From Biomphalaria glabrata (Eukaryota; Mollusca; Gastropoda; Planorbidae), in assembly GCF_947242115.1 (NCBI RefSeq), contig NC_074717.1:36693201-36757200 (forward strand): a stretch of 64,000 nt of DNA, in the 5' to 3' direction. A model generated the notes under the pieces. That model did no database searches. It worked only from the letters and a program-made list of their open reading frames with translations, and was not told the origin of the DNA. This document shows positions 12,161-22,138 of the stretch, in pieces (position 1 is the stretch's first letter; each line of letters opens with the position of its first letter). The position numbers were made by a program, and so were the translations under genes.

Positions 12161-12840
12161 TCGTAAAATTAGTTTCAGAAATTGTTTGTTAACTATTGTT
12201 GTAGTTCCTCAACTGGGAGTGTAAAATAATTATATGTAAATTTAGAATACAGTGCGGATTTTCTTTTGGTCTCAAATGTGTATTCCGCGGCCTTTGTGAG
12301 TAACCTCCAAGTGTCTTGTTCTGAGGCCGCATGCAACCAGGAATGTCCATGACGGAGCGCAAGCATCTTTGGTGAAAGCGTTCAAGTAAAATACTTATAT
12401 TGCCACCAGCCTGAGCAAAGAATTTTTACAATGATAATTGGCTCGCACCACTCTTTAAACTAAATGTAGTTAGCTAATGCACTTTTCTCAATTGTAAGTA
12501 CGTATTATATAGTTATGCAGTCTTCCCACTCCCAAATGGTATTTTCCAGTGCGTCACCCATTCAAGCAGTAAAAATGCACATTGCGGCTGTGTCATAGTG
12601 GACAAAAGAAAATCGATAAAGTAGTTGGCCGAGTTAAAAGAATCATACATTAGTATATAGAAGGGGCTGTAAATAAATTTATGTGCACTCTTTGGTTGGA
12701 GGTCATAGTTCTAAATATAGCACATGACGTTTAACTTTGATTATGTCTGCAGTGCAGATGACCATTTATCTCAATGTCTTGACATTCTTTTTTCTTTCTT
12801 ACCTTTATATAAATATTTTATATCTTTCTCGTTCCTTGTG
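11560..12840. other. No gene seen
   Basis: The left part is decaying hAT-like sequence. From about 12170 to 12840 I see AT-rich DNA with a GC-richer patch at 12285-12330 that may be the far end of the same hAT remnant. No coding exon or structured RNA was recognised. Confidence 0.5.
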
Positions 12841-12844
12841 GGGG

Positions 12845-13102
12845 AAAAAAAGTAAAGTTCCCCTTTCAGACCTTGTGATCTATAGGGCAGATGATGTAAA
12901 GTTCATCTGTTTCTGTGGCCAACGGTTAACGAGGGTGTCATGTAGCCAGCACAACGACCAACCGCCTTTACTTTTCCCCAACTAACGTCAGGTACCCATT
13001 TGAGCGCCCGACGATCCCGAAATTAAAAATCCCAGTCTTTACCAGGATTCGAACCCCGGATCCCGGTTCGGAAGCCAAGCGCTTTACCACTCAGCCACCA
13101 CT
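12845..13102 (-). mobile_element. SINE family 1 (tRNA-derived)
   Basis: Read on the minus strand: tRNA-like head TGGCTGAGTGGTAAAGCG (A box) and GGTTCGAATCC (B box), a body with GGGTACCTGACGTTAG and CTCGTTAACCG, and a tail ending AAGGGGAACTTTAC. Five substantial copies of this family occur in the window. This copy ends about 24 bp before a candidate 3' splice site at 13126. Confidence 0.85.
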
Positions 13103-13126
13103 TACTCTTTTTATTTTCTCTTACAG

Positions 13127-13265
13127 CATTACATTGCGTAAAGAGTTAAAAGTCCAAAGAAAGCCACAACCGGATCTTGTGCAGCACAACGTGAACAAAA
13201 AGCAGATGGCTGCGATGAACTTAGACAGAAATATCCCCGAGGAACATCCGGTTATTTTTTTTTAA
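13127..13265 (+). CDS. Candidate terminal coding exon, unrecognised protein
   Basis: A strong acceptor (TTATTTTCTCTTACAG, ending at 13126) opens a frame that starts one base in and runs 45 codons to a TAA at 13263-13265. The translation is polar and non-repetitive, includes RKPQPDLVQHNVNKKQ and ends IPEEHPVIFF. I do not recognise the protein. No upstream exon was identified with confidence, and the final residues fall in a poly-T tract, so the stop may not be the natural end. The call rests only on splice-site quality and non-repetitive coding character. Confidence 0.3.
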
Positions 13266-13479
13266 CATTCTACACCCTAAGCGTACTTTACAAAAAAAAA
13301 AAAGACTTTACCGCATGGCTTTGTGTTGTTTTTTATTTTTAAAAATGTCAACTGAAGCGTTAAGTCAATGCTGTTGTACGCTTGACAGACGAACCGAAAG
13401 CCAGGAAATCGTTATTATCATATTCAGTCCTGATTAACATCAGGAAATTCCACCACGCTTCAATTGTTTGTTTTTTTTA

Positions 13480-13595
13480 GTTCTCCAAGTTTCAAAAGTT
13501 CCGTCAGTTCAGTGTTGATAGCGGCAAGAGAGTCTCGAACTCGGGATCATCGAATGAACAGTCCAAAGCGCATATCAATCGGCCATGCAACAATA
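13480..13595 (-). mobile_element. Diverged SINE family 2 copy
   Basis: The minus strand reads GCATGGCCGATTGATATGCG, then CTTTGGACTGTTC and GATGATCCCGAGTTCGAGA, which tracks family 2 head to B box with many differences. It is an old copy. Confidence 0.5.
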
Positions 13596-14180
13596 AACCA
13601 CATTATATTTGTAAGAAGTATTATATTTTAATTTTTTTAAAAAAAATTGCTACAAAATATTCAGAAGTTGTCAATTTAAATGTGAACAAAAAAAACAAAA
13701 CAACAAAATGGCTGATAATGGTGTCTCATTTCTCATTGCAAAATTTATACATATTGTAAAAGTCCTTATCTTTTACATTAGATGCTAGGGTGCTACTTAA
13801 AAGTTGCACAGTATAAACTAAAATATTATGACTACAACTAACAGTAATGATCAACAGTCTGTACATGAATTAACTAAAAATCAAATAATGGTGAGTAATG
13901 GTTGACTTAAACTCGAAGGTGATCTTTGTGGTCCCTTGGTTGCTAAGCTATGCTATTCAAAGGACATGTTTCGATATTTGTTAGCACTGCGAACCTGAGG
14001 TTGAAATTCCATGACAATAGCGCTTTTCGTTATTGAAACATGAAAATGTCACTTGCATTAAAGTATCTATTAATATAAAGCCAAATTGTACCTTAGAATG
14101 AGCACAATGTTGTTTTTTAAATGTGTGTGTATCAGAAAGAATGAATTACAAGCTATGAATAACCATGCTCATATTTTAGT
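13596..14180. other. No gene seen
   Basis: AT-rich sequence with short poly-A and poly-T runs. A tRNA-like word (AGGTTGAAATTCC) near 13995 is too isolated to call. Confidence 0.5.
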
Positions 14181-14464
14181 AAAAAAAAACAAAGTTTCCC
14201 TTTCAGATCTTGCGATCTGTGGGGCAGATGATGTTAAGATCATCTGTTTCTTTGGCCAACGGTTAACAAGCAGGGTGTTATGTGGCCAGCATAACGACCA
14301 ACCGCCTTTACTTTCCTTAACTAAAGCCATTTACCCATTAGAGTTGGGTGGACTCAAGGGCACCCTAAAAATCCCGAAATTCAAAATCCCAGTCTTCACT
14401 GAGATTCGAACCCAGGACCCCAGGTTCGGAAGACAAGCGCTTAACCACTTAGCCACCGCGCCCC
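14181..14464 (-). mobile_element. SINE family 1
   Basis: Minus-strand head GGTGGCTAAGTGGTTAAGCG, B box GGTTCGAATCT, the family body and the AAAGGGAAACTTTG tail are all present. It lies about 110 bp before the composite repeat at 14577; another family 1 copy holds the same position relative to that repeat near 38.7 kb. Confidence 0.85.
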
Positions 14465-14576
14465 TATGCTTCTATTTCGCTTCTTTCATAATGCAGGAAT
14501 CGTGAAAATCATGTGCCGTGGTCCTGTTTATCACCTGAATGGAAAATGACATTGCAGTATTTTGTACAAAGCATTT

Positions 14577-14925
14577 ATCAGCTCACTCTGTCTGTTTGGA
14601 ACAATTTTTGTACACGTTATTTCTCCATCTGTCAAGTTGAAACTGTACACAATTATACATTGTAGATGACAACACATCAATCAATATAAAAAAAAATTAT
14701 CAATTAATTATTTGGTATCTAACAAGGGAAAGAACTGGTACTTGACAGATGTGGTGGTATAAGTTGAATTAGTCCCGCTTATACCCTGTGTAGAGAATTA
14801 TACCGTCTCTTATAAGTTGAAAACTAGCAATTAATAAATATTAAACCTTCCATTTTCATAAGCCCTTGACTGGCACAGTATAAACTCGAGTTCGAATTCC
14901 AGTTATACAACTTTTTGTTTTTATA
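14577..14925 (+). repeat. Composite dispersed repeat with a tRNA-like end
   Basis: It starts GCTCACTCTGTCTG, continues with GTACACGTTATTTCTCC and CAAGTTGAAACTGTACACAA, then AACAAGGGAAAGAA, and ends in a tRNA-like stretch (CTGGCACAGTATAAACTCG and GAGTTCGAATTCC). The same order of blocks is found on the minus strand at 50262-50632, and the first half at 38945-39230. I do not know this family. Confidence 0.65.
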
Positions 14926-15423
14926 AATTGCTTTTAAAAAGGTATGACGGTAACCTTCACCCTTATTTCTCTTCTTTCTTCTCCGCCACCCCACCCTCCT
15001 TTTCCCAACGTGTATCGAAAAAAGATAGGCTCACAACGTATTGAAACAGATAAAAGCATGAACATGAGCTAAAGAAAAACCATTGGTAAAATATTTCGAA
15101 TCGCACAGATTTAATATTGTTAGTCTAGGTCTATTACAAATTTAATTACATGACTGATTCAAACTAATTGATAAATTAAACTTCATTTGAGCTTTGTGTT
15201 TTAAAGTATTTTTTTTAATTTTTGGGTAGAACAGACGACTCCAGAAGGCCAGAGTGAAAAGACGTGTTTTTTAGTGAGTTATATTTTGTTCTAAATACTA
15301 TTTTTATATTATTACTAAAGTCTACTACATTTATTTCATTGCATCTCAAGTTAAAATTGGCCTATATTGTAATAAAAGTTAAATCTAGTATTGTTTATAA
15401 AGAGGTTTTTCAAGTTATTTTAA
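14926..15423. other. No gene; part of an unnamed dispersed repeat
   Basis: The stretch 15095-15175 (AATCGCACAGATTTAATATT, CTATTACAAATTTAATTACA) matches 40620-40690. The rest is AT-rich and featureless. Confidence 0.5.
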
Positions 15424-15540
15424 AGCTTACAAGTTAAAATACAATACGCCTACAGCGGTTTGGTTACTAACCAGTATTTTAGAGCTACAAGTTAAAATAC
15501 AATACGCCTACAGCGGTTTGGTTACTAACCAGTATTTTAG
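15424..15540. repeat. 58-bp direct tandem duplication
   Basis: Two adjacent copies, 15424-15482 and 15483-15540, differ only by one extra T in the first. Each ends ACTAACCAGTATTTTAG. The near-identity implies a recent duplication. Confidence 0.9.
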
Positions 15541-15880
15541 AGCTACAAGTCAACAACCGTCTAGAAGACCGGGAACACGAACCAAGCCTTCAATACAACC
15601 CTGGCATCGATGTGCTATCCGGCTTTTGGAAACTTCTGCATCTAGAAGCATCAGAGGCCCACTTCCATTTAATACGAGGTTATTTTATTTTGTTACACTT
15701 GTATTGAAAATGTATATGACCCACCCCCTCCCCAAGTAGAAATTGGTTGGTTATCAAGGGTTGACAACATTCAATTGTGTCTTTGATGGCTACATAATAA
15801 AAGCGATACTAAATCACAATCGAATACCGGTAGACCCACTAATTCGAAGCATTAGGTTGGCTTATAGCTTACTTATATGA
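15541..15880. other. No gene seen
   Basis: No exon-like frame or recognised repeat. There is a short C-rich tract near 15722. Confidence 0.4.
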
Positions 15881-16160
15881 GGCGAGGTCACTGAGCGGTA
15901 AAGCGCTTGGCTTCCGTACCGGGGACCTGGGTTCGAATCCTGGAAAAGACTGGGATTTTTAATTTCGGGATCTCCGAGCGCCTCTGAGTCCACCCAGTTC
16001 TAATGGGTACCTGACATTAGTTGAGGTGTAAGTAAAGGCGGTTTGTCGTTGTGCTGGCCACATGACACCCTCGTTAACCGTGGGCCACAGAAACAGATGA
16101 CCTTTGCATCATCTGCCATATAGAGCACAAGGTCTGAAATGGAAACTTTACTTTACTTTT
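15881..16160 (+). mobile_element. SINE family 1
   Basis: The most complete copy: GGTCACTGAGCGGTAAAGCG head, GGGTTCGAATCCTGG B box, CACCCAGTTCTAATGGGTAC body, CCTCGTTAACCGTGGGCC, and a tail ending GAAACTTTACTTTAC. Confidence 0.88.
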
Positions 16161-16521
16161 ATATCTCAAGATAATATTGCTGGATGCATAATTAGCAATG
16201 ATAAAGTTGCCTGTAGGCAAAGTAATATTAAATAAGAATAGATTATGAAACATATGTCAGTTAATAAGACATGCTAAGGATGTTGCATAGGTTATTGTGA
16301 CCTACATATGTCAACATGGGATCTGGTAAAGTACCTTATGTCCATTACATCTAACTTTCTTTGATGACATTTAAAACTAGGTTAATTGACTTCATTATGT
16401 TTATTTAACAGTATGTCTAAAAAAAATACGTTGCTCGATGCCCGTTGTATTTGACTTTCTCTCCTGAGGTGGCCTAATTCACTTCCTTTTTCCATTTTAG
16501 AATTTCAACAAGATCGGCTTG
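16161..16521. other. No gene seen
   Basis: Ordinary AT-rich sequence without a recognised element. Confidence 0.4.
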
Positions 16522-17055
16522 CACCAGTTGCACAGCATGTAAACCTACAACCTCCAACCTATCCCCCAATGCACCAGTTGCACAGCATGTAAACCTCCAA
16601 CCTATCCCCCAATGCACCAGTTGCACAGCATGTAAACCTCCAACCTCCAACCTATCCCCCAATGCACCAGTTGCACAGCATGTAAACCTCCAACCTCCAA
16701 CCTATCCCCCAATGCACCAGTTGCACAGCATGTAAACCTCCAACCTATCCCCCAATGCACCAGTTGCACAGCATGTAAACCTACAAACTCCAACCTATCC
16801 CCCAATGCACCAGTTGCACAGCATGTAAACCTAGAACCTCCAACCTATCCCCCAATGCACCAGTTGCACAGCATGTAAACCTACAACCTCCAACCTATCC
16901 CCCAATGCACCAGTTGCACAGCATGTAAACCTAGAACCTCCAACCTATCCCCCAATGCACCAGTTGCACAGCATGTAAACCTACAACCTCCAACCTATCC
17001 CCCAATGCACCAGTTGCACAGCATGTAAACCTACAACCTCCAACCTATCCCCCAA
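16522..17055. repeat. Minisatellite, about 51-bp unit, 11 copies
   Basis: Eleven occurrences of CACCAGTTGCACAGCATG each run into a CCAACCTATCCCCCAATG word. Units come in a long form (about 51 bp, with an extra ACAACCTCC) and a shorter form (about 43 bp), alternating irregularly. Open frames on the minus strand across it (LHAVQLVHWGIGWR repeats) are by-products of the array. Confidence 0.92.
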
Positions 17056-17174
17056 TTTGTTTTTTGAAAAAAAATCTTACTGCAAAAGTATGCACGGGAG
17101 AGGACGTGTTTTCATAACCTCGCGCGTTAGTATTACGCAATAATCACGCAGAACTTTCAGAACTTTCAGATGTC

Positions 17175-17420
17175 AACATGTCATTATTATTATTATTATT
17201 ATAGCTGTTATATAGCGCTACTTTCATGCTTATAGCATGCTTAGAGCGCTTTGGTCCAATCTCATTTGTGGACCAGTGGGGGGAGGGGGTATCTGGGAGT
17301 TGGTTTTCCGTGCTGCCTTTAGGCGCTCAGTAAACGCAACTCTGCCCGAGTCGGGTGTCGAAACTCGAGCCCCCTTCTAGGTAGCCAAGACAAGTCAAGT
17401 TCAAGCGACTCTTCCCACTT
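17175..17420. repeat. Dispersed SINE-like repeat with (ATT)n lead
   Basis: It begins with an ATTATT run, then TATATAGCGCTACTTTCATG, GAGCGCTTTGGTCCAATC, a G-rich tract, GTCGAAACTCGAGCCC and a CAAGTCAAGTTCAAGCG end. A GCGCTCTACTTTCATGG piece recurs at about 40190. It looks like a short interspersed element read on the minus strand, but I cannot assign a family. Confidence 0.45.
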
Positions 17421-18850
17421 CATTCCTTGTAAGAATAAGCCTATGTCCGTCTGACAGTGGGGTCTTCAACCTTTTTTGGTCTGACGCTTCCTTTTCGTAT
17501 TTTTTTTTTTGTTTAAAAAAATCCGCCAGAGCCCCCCCCCTCCCCTCTAAGAAAACCAGTTATAAAGAAGCGTGAGAAGGCAAATTCGAACAAAATATCA
17601 TCTATCTATTAATTTGTATGCTGTCAATAACACTTATCCCGCATGGGAGACGACCGCATGCCTAAGGCGATTTTCTTTATCAACAAAGAAGTTATGTGAG
17701 ATTGTAAAACTCTTTAAAATAGATTTAATATCTCAATAAAAGAAAAAATGATATAATCAATGAAAGTACATTTCTTTCCTAGCAGTCGGAGGTTCGTTTC
17801 ATTTATTTGCGTTAGATGCCTAGCATGTAAAACAATTTTTTTTAGCCAGCTTTAAGTCATCGCCAACTGTTGAATCTTCCTGTTTGTAAAAAAATAATAA
17901 TTCAAAAGTGTATTTCAGAGCTTAACAAAACGAGCAATAACAAACCCGTTTGGAAATCCAGTGAACTTCAGTTAAATAAGACTAACATGTTGCTCATCAT
18001 TTGTTTCGCAAAACTGTTGAAAGATGATATTATTTTCGTCATGGGTTTGTAATTTATTTACAATTTTATAATTAGATTCAAATAGAAATGAAATTGCGGG
18101 CTAAACTTTTCTTGTGTATCAGAACTCACAAGGTGAATAGTGAATAGATTTGTTCTTTATTCTATATTACTTATGAAGCAATTGCAGCGTCCAACCACTA
18201 ATGGTTCCCTATATGTCCTCATAAGCTACATAACTAGACAATTTTGAAATAATATTTCATCACTAACAGAAAAAAAAAAGTCTTTTTGTGTAAAATATGT
18301 TTAAAAAAAAACAACTTTAGTTTTAATCAATTTTCAAAGAATGTTTATCAAACCTAAAACGTTTATACGCGCAAGATCTAAGGACACTAGATACCCTCCG
18401 ATTACAGCAATATAGTGAGAATTTAGAAATAGAAAATGGGATTCCCGAACTCAATTTCTAACGCTGTTTCTATTCTTAAATTTGAAGCAAGCTAACTAAA
18501 ATTTTCTATATTTAGTTTGCCAGATTTAATTTTGAAGAATTTTAAAATTTGTTTTGTTTCAATGCACCGTTTGTTTCTTCTTTCCGCCTTTATGCTCAGC
18601 GCCCCCTTACCGCCCCTTTTGTGCCCAGCGCCCCCTACCGCTCCTTTGGCTCCCAGCGCCCCCAAAAATCTCGAAAACGCCCCCCAGGGGATGATAGCGC
18701 CACCGTCTAAGACCACTGAGTCTAAACAATCTCGTGTTCAAAGGTTATGCATTGTCTTTTTATCTTCGTTTAGAATGAATTACAGTCCATCATTTTGAAT
18801 TTGACTTTCACTAGGTGGGTGCCTAGTTTGCCTATGCCTAAGGCCGGCTC
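17421..18850. other. No gene; GC-rich hAT-like debris near its right end
   Basis: 17421-18560 is AT-rich with no exon-like frames. 18595-18680 is rich in AGCGCCCCC words and ends near 18841 with AAGGCCGGCTCTG, which resembles a hAT 3' terminus. No paired terminus was found. Confidence 0.35.
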
Positions 18851-19074
18851 TGCTCGGACATAAAAGTAACTACAGCAAATATTACAGACATCTTCAAGAC
18901 CCTGCATGCACCTATAAAGAGTGTTCTTGCTGTCTTTCAGAGGGTGAAGTCCTACACACCTGCTCAGTAAAGATTGTCATGCATGAAGTCCAGGTGGACC
19001 ACTTTGTCAAAACACTTTTTGTCCTTTGTGATGTAGAACTCTAGACTCCTACTTCATAATGTATTCTATTAGAG

Positions 19075-19285
19075 ACGAGGAGAAAGAGGACACCGTGTCT
19101 CATATTCTTTTTGACTGCCCCAGACTTGCAGATCTCCGTCTCGACCAAAACTAAAAATTCTCGACTTGTATGGTGACATGTATGCACTTCGCAAAACAGC
19201 AGGGTTTCTGTTCAGGGCTTTGCAAGAGAGGATTTGAGCCTCTCAAGCCCTCACTCAAATGGAGTTTGATGATGATGATGATTAG
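19075..19285 (+). mobile_element. LINE 3' end (GAT-tailed)
   Basis: A plus-strand segment reads as the C-terminal zinc-finger-like tail of an RNase H-bearing LINE (KEDTVSHILFDCPRLADLR), followed by 3' untranslated sequence and a (GAT)n tail at about 19268-19284. The reading frame is broken by stops. A second copy of the family is on the minus strand at 24450-24950. Confidence 0.6.
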
Positions 19286-19401
19286 AGAGACATTGACTGC
19301 CCAATCTGGACGCCTCTTCTTAGGAAGGATTATTCCATTGTTTTGTCTTCGGTGTTAATGGCAATGGAATTCAATAGAGAATAACTGAATACAGTTTATA
19401 A

Positions 19402-20286
19402 CAGGGGTGGCCAACCTTCTGCTTCAGATGCGCCATTTTTACAAGTTTTAGTCTTTTAAGTATGGTCATTTGTACATATTTGGTTTGTTATACACGTGTA
19501 TGTAAAGTAGATAAGGGGATGGCTGCCTGGTCGTGCGTTTTGCGCGCTGGACTGTCGTTCGGGCTTATCGATGGTCCCGGGCTCAAACCCTGCCCGCTCC
19601 CATCTTCCAGTCGTCTTGCGGGGGTTTGGACAAGGAAGTAAAGTATCTTCAACTCTGAAGGAACATCCGAAACATTTTACAACAAACATTTACAGGCAGT
19701 GGTGCTGGCTAGTTTATAACATTAATCTACCCTGCTTTCAACAAATCTGTAATTTTAAGAGTCTATTACACGACCGCGGTTTGTTTTTGATCATTTTCAA
19801 GGATGAAATATTTTCTCGCCTCAGTATCTGATGATTTCCTAGACGTGACTTTGCTTCTTCAAATGCGTCTGACCGTCTGGATGTCTTGAGAGTGACTTAA
19901 AAGTCCATTAAGTTCTTTAAAAATATTGAAATTATCATCATTTGTTTTCTTCAAATAACGAAAAGCCTAAATAGGTAACTTAAAAATGTCCAAGGCTAAT
20001 GAAAAACAATGAATCTTACAAATTCAGAGATTGATGTTAGCCACATAAAACCGAAGTGCCCAGTGAATTTTGGTACAATTACTTCTAAAAACATTTCGGT
20101 CAGTTTGGGCGTCAAAATAGCTGGTAAATTATATTCCTGGGGCATATATTTTTATGTAGAAATCGGTTATTATCATTTTTTAACAGGCTTGCTTTTTCTT
20201 ATCATTTTTTCTTGGGGTGAAATGCGCCACTTGAAATTGTGCAATGCGCCACTTTTGGCGCATGCGCCATAGGATGGCCAACCCTG
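19402..20286. mobile_element. Non-autonomous hAT element
   Basis: The left terminus is CAGGGGTGGCCAACCT. The right terminus, reverse-complemented, is CAGGGTTGGCCATCCT, so 14 of 16 bases are inverted-repeat matches. Flanks are GTTTATAA (19394-19401) and GTTTAAAA (20287-20294), an imperfect 8-bp duplication. The interior shows no transposase. GCGCCA words cluster near both ends. A family 2 SINE is inserted at 19519-19690. Confidence 0.75.
19519..19690 (+). mobile_element. SINE family 2
   Basis: Contains GGCTGCCTGGTCGTGCG, CTGGACTGTCGTTCGGGC, TCGATGGTCCCGGG, CTCAAACCCTGCCCGCTCCC and the tail GGTTTGGACAAGGAAGTAAA followed by GAAGGAACATCCGAAACA. This is the longest copy in the window and includes the 3' body. 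Confidence 0.85.
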
Positions 20287-20358
20287 GTTTAAAATATCCC
20301 GAAACAGCTCGAGTATTATCTTTCATTATCAATTCAATAAAGTTTTTGTTGGTCCCAT

Positions 20359-21300
20359 TTATGCTTCGGTATTAATATGAAACATTGAGTATATATACAA
20401 CAATGATGAACAATGTACGGTAGTCCCAGAACGATATTTTCCAGTCTTAGGACTTCTAGAGAAACAGTAGTCATAATCGAACAGTTTTCTCAGTATAATC
20501 TCGGTGTCTTTAGGTACCGGAACCTCAATGCCTTCAAATATGCCAGTGGTGAGAGGGAACACTTCGGATTTAAGGGCCACCAAAGATCTTCTTGCGTACC
20601 ATGTAATGGCCCATATATACTTGTCATTCCCTGTGTAGAAAAAAATGTCCACGAAGGGATAGCGAGATTTGCGCTCATTGAACCTCCAATGCATGATGGG
20701 ATCTACTATTAATTCGTATCCTTCTATACAGGAGAGTGCGTCACGGGCAGACATCCAGTCGGTGACGTGTATCTCTATGTCAATATCATTATCCCAAGGT
20801 ATAAAGCCATGGTGGCGGTGGGCGCCGAGTAAGGAGCCTGATTCCAGGAAGAACTCCACCCCGGATCTGCGAAGACTGTCTGCTAGAACCACATAAATTT
20901 GAAGGATGGTTTGTTTTTCTGTAAAACTCATCGCTGGGAGGAAATGTCTGTGAGCTGGAGATCTCAGTCTTTCTTCCGAGACGTTTTCATGTTTATAAAT
21001 GCTATGCAATCGTCGTGTGAGATCTAGACTGGGCTTGACAGTTGATGTACAGTTCTGACCAACAACGTTCTCAGGACTTTGAGTCGTAAACTCCATCATC
21101 AGGATATCAATCGTACCAACTTGTCTCCAAATCTTCGGCCAAACTGCGATAAGAATTAGGTTTCTGAAGGCAGGAATAAACATCAGAAATATAAGACACG
21201 CAACAATGGTTGCCAGTGCCTTGATAATCAGATGTGATTTCTGATGCTGTTTGATCTTTTTGCATATGCCTAAAGTATGTTTTAAAAACTTCGTAGACAT
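20359..21300 (-). CDS. LicD/fukutin-like type II membrane protein
   Basis: A single open frame of 313 codons. Residues 1-25 are basic and cytosolic in character, 27-52 form one hydrophobic signal-anchor, and a luminal LicD-family domain occupies roughly 125-290. The nucleotidyltransferase-like core is visible at 153-172 (ESGSLLGAHRHHGFIPWDND) continuing into the DxDI acidic cluster at 170-174, with a second conserved acidic motif at 216-220 (FVDIF). In this family the acidic residues bind metal and the sugar- or phospho-donor. Members such as fukutin, FKRP and bacterial LicD transfer ribitol phosphate or phosphocholine to glycans. The substrate here is unknown. The length is short against fukutin (about 460) but normal for invertebrate LicD-domain proteins. 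The ATG at 21300 places the anchor correctly. It appears intact and intronless, and upstream noncoding exons cannot be excluded. Confidence 0.82.
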   Translation of the reverse strand: MSTKFLKHTLGICKKIKQHQKSHLIIKALATIVACLIFLMFIPAFRNLILIAVWPKIWRQVGTIDILMMEFTTQSPENVVGQNCTSTVKPSLDLTRRLHSIYKHENVSEERLRSPAHRHFLPAMSFTEKQTILQIYVVLADSLRRSGVEFFLESGSLLGAHRHHGFIPWDNDIDIEIHVTDWMSARDALSCIEGYELIVDPIMHWRFNERKSRYPFVDIFFYTGNDKYIWAITWYARRSLVALKSEVFPLTTGIFEGIEVPVPKDTEIILRKLFDYDYCFSRSPKTGKYRSGTTVHCSSLLYIYSMFHINTEA

Positions 21301-21577
21301 GTTTCAATCTCTTTCTACTCACTAAATAAAGATGTTGCACTACAGATAGATAGACTTCTATTTCTGTCACACCGTGTCATTGTACGTGCTGATACGTCTA
21401 GACGGAATTTACAACCAAAGTCAGAGTCATATTGAGTTGCGAAAGTTCATCTTCTGGCACACACACAAAAACTGTGGAGTATAAAAAAAATGTACAAGAG
21501 TAGAAAAGAAAAGAAACACAAAATTCGTATTTGCTAATATTGTAGAAGCTTTTTCTCTTTTTTTTAACTCACAATCT
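21301..21577. other. Upstream region of the LicD-like gene
   Basis: AT-rich sequence expected to hold the promoter of the minus-strand gene. No clear TATA box or recognised repeat. Confidence 0.35.
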
Positions 21578-22138
21578 CAATATAAGATAAGATAAGATAA
21601 CTTTATTGATACAAACAAATGGAAATTCAGTTTGACTACAATTGACAACCTCAACGTAACTACTGTACAATAACAGTATAGATGCACGATATACATGCAC
21701 ATACGAACAACATTCACACACGAAAAAACAACAACACATAGACACTCCTAACCAGCGCTTTATAAATAGACTTCTATGAACTTCTCGATGACGACAGAAT
21801 GTTAATTTTTAATGTTGGTCATCCAGGGTCTAATATTACTGAATGTTTTTAATTTTCTTCTTTGATGCAAAAATGTTTTCACAGAACTGGATGTACGGAT
21901 TAACAGATCTGTCTGGGCAGTTGCTTACAAACATGTCCCAATCTGTTTGCTCCAGACAACTTTGTAGCTGTAAAACAGTGTCGTCAGACCGTGACTGGAT
22001 GGACTGTACTTCGGGTTTTGTTGTTTTTAAAACCGGTTTGTACGTGGATGTAAGATGGATCATTGTGTGGTCAGACTCTCCGAGGGGAAATGATCGAGAT
22101 GTGTAGGCCATTTTTAAGTATCTATAACACATGTCCAA
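21578..22138 (-). mobile_element. LINE fragment with (TCTTA)n tail
   Basis: On the minus strand, 22138-21836 encodes part of an endonuclease/linker region (LGESDHTMIHLTSTYKP, LQSCLEQTDWDMFV) homologous to the start of the LINE at 31127. It is followed by a 3' untranslated segment and a tail read as ATAAAGTTATCTTATCTTAT at about 21580-21610. The reverse transcriptase is absent, so this copy has an internal deletion and 5' truncation. Confidence 0.7.

Noticed and set aside
16522-17055. Regularly spaced repeats that could suggest a CRISPR-like array
   Set aside because: Units abut with no unique spacers, lengths vary by whole words, and the genome is eukaryotic. It is a minisatellite.
18492-18798. 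Overlapping open frames with Pro/Ala-rich or Gly-rich translations
   Set aside because: Both come from a repeated AGCGCCCCC motif in hAT-like debris.
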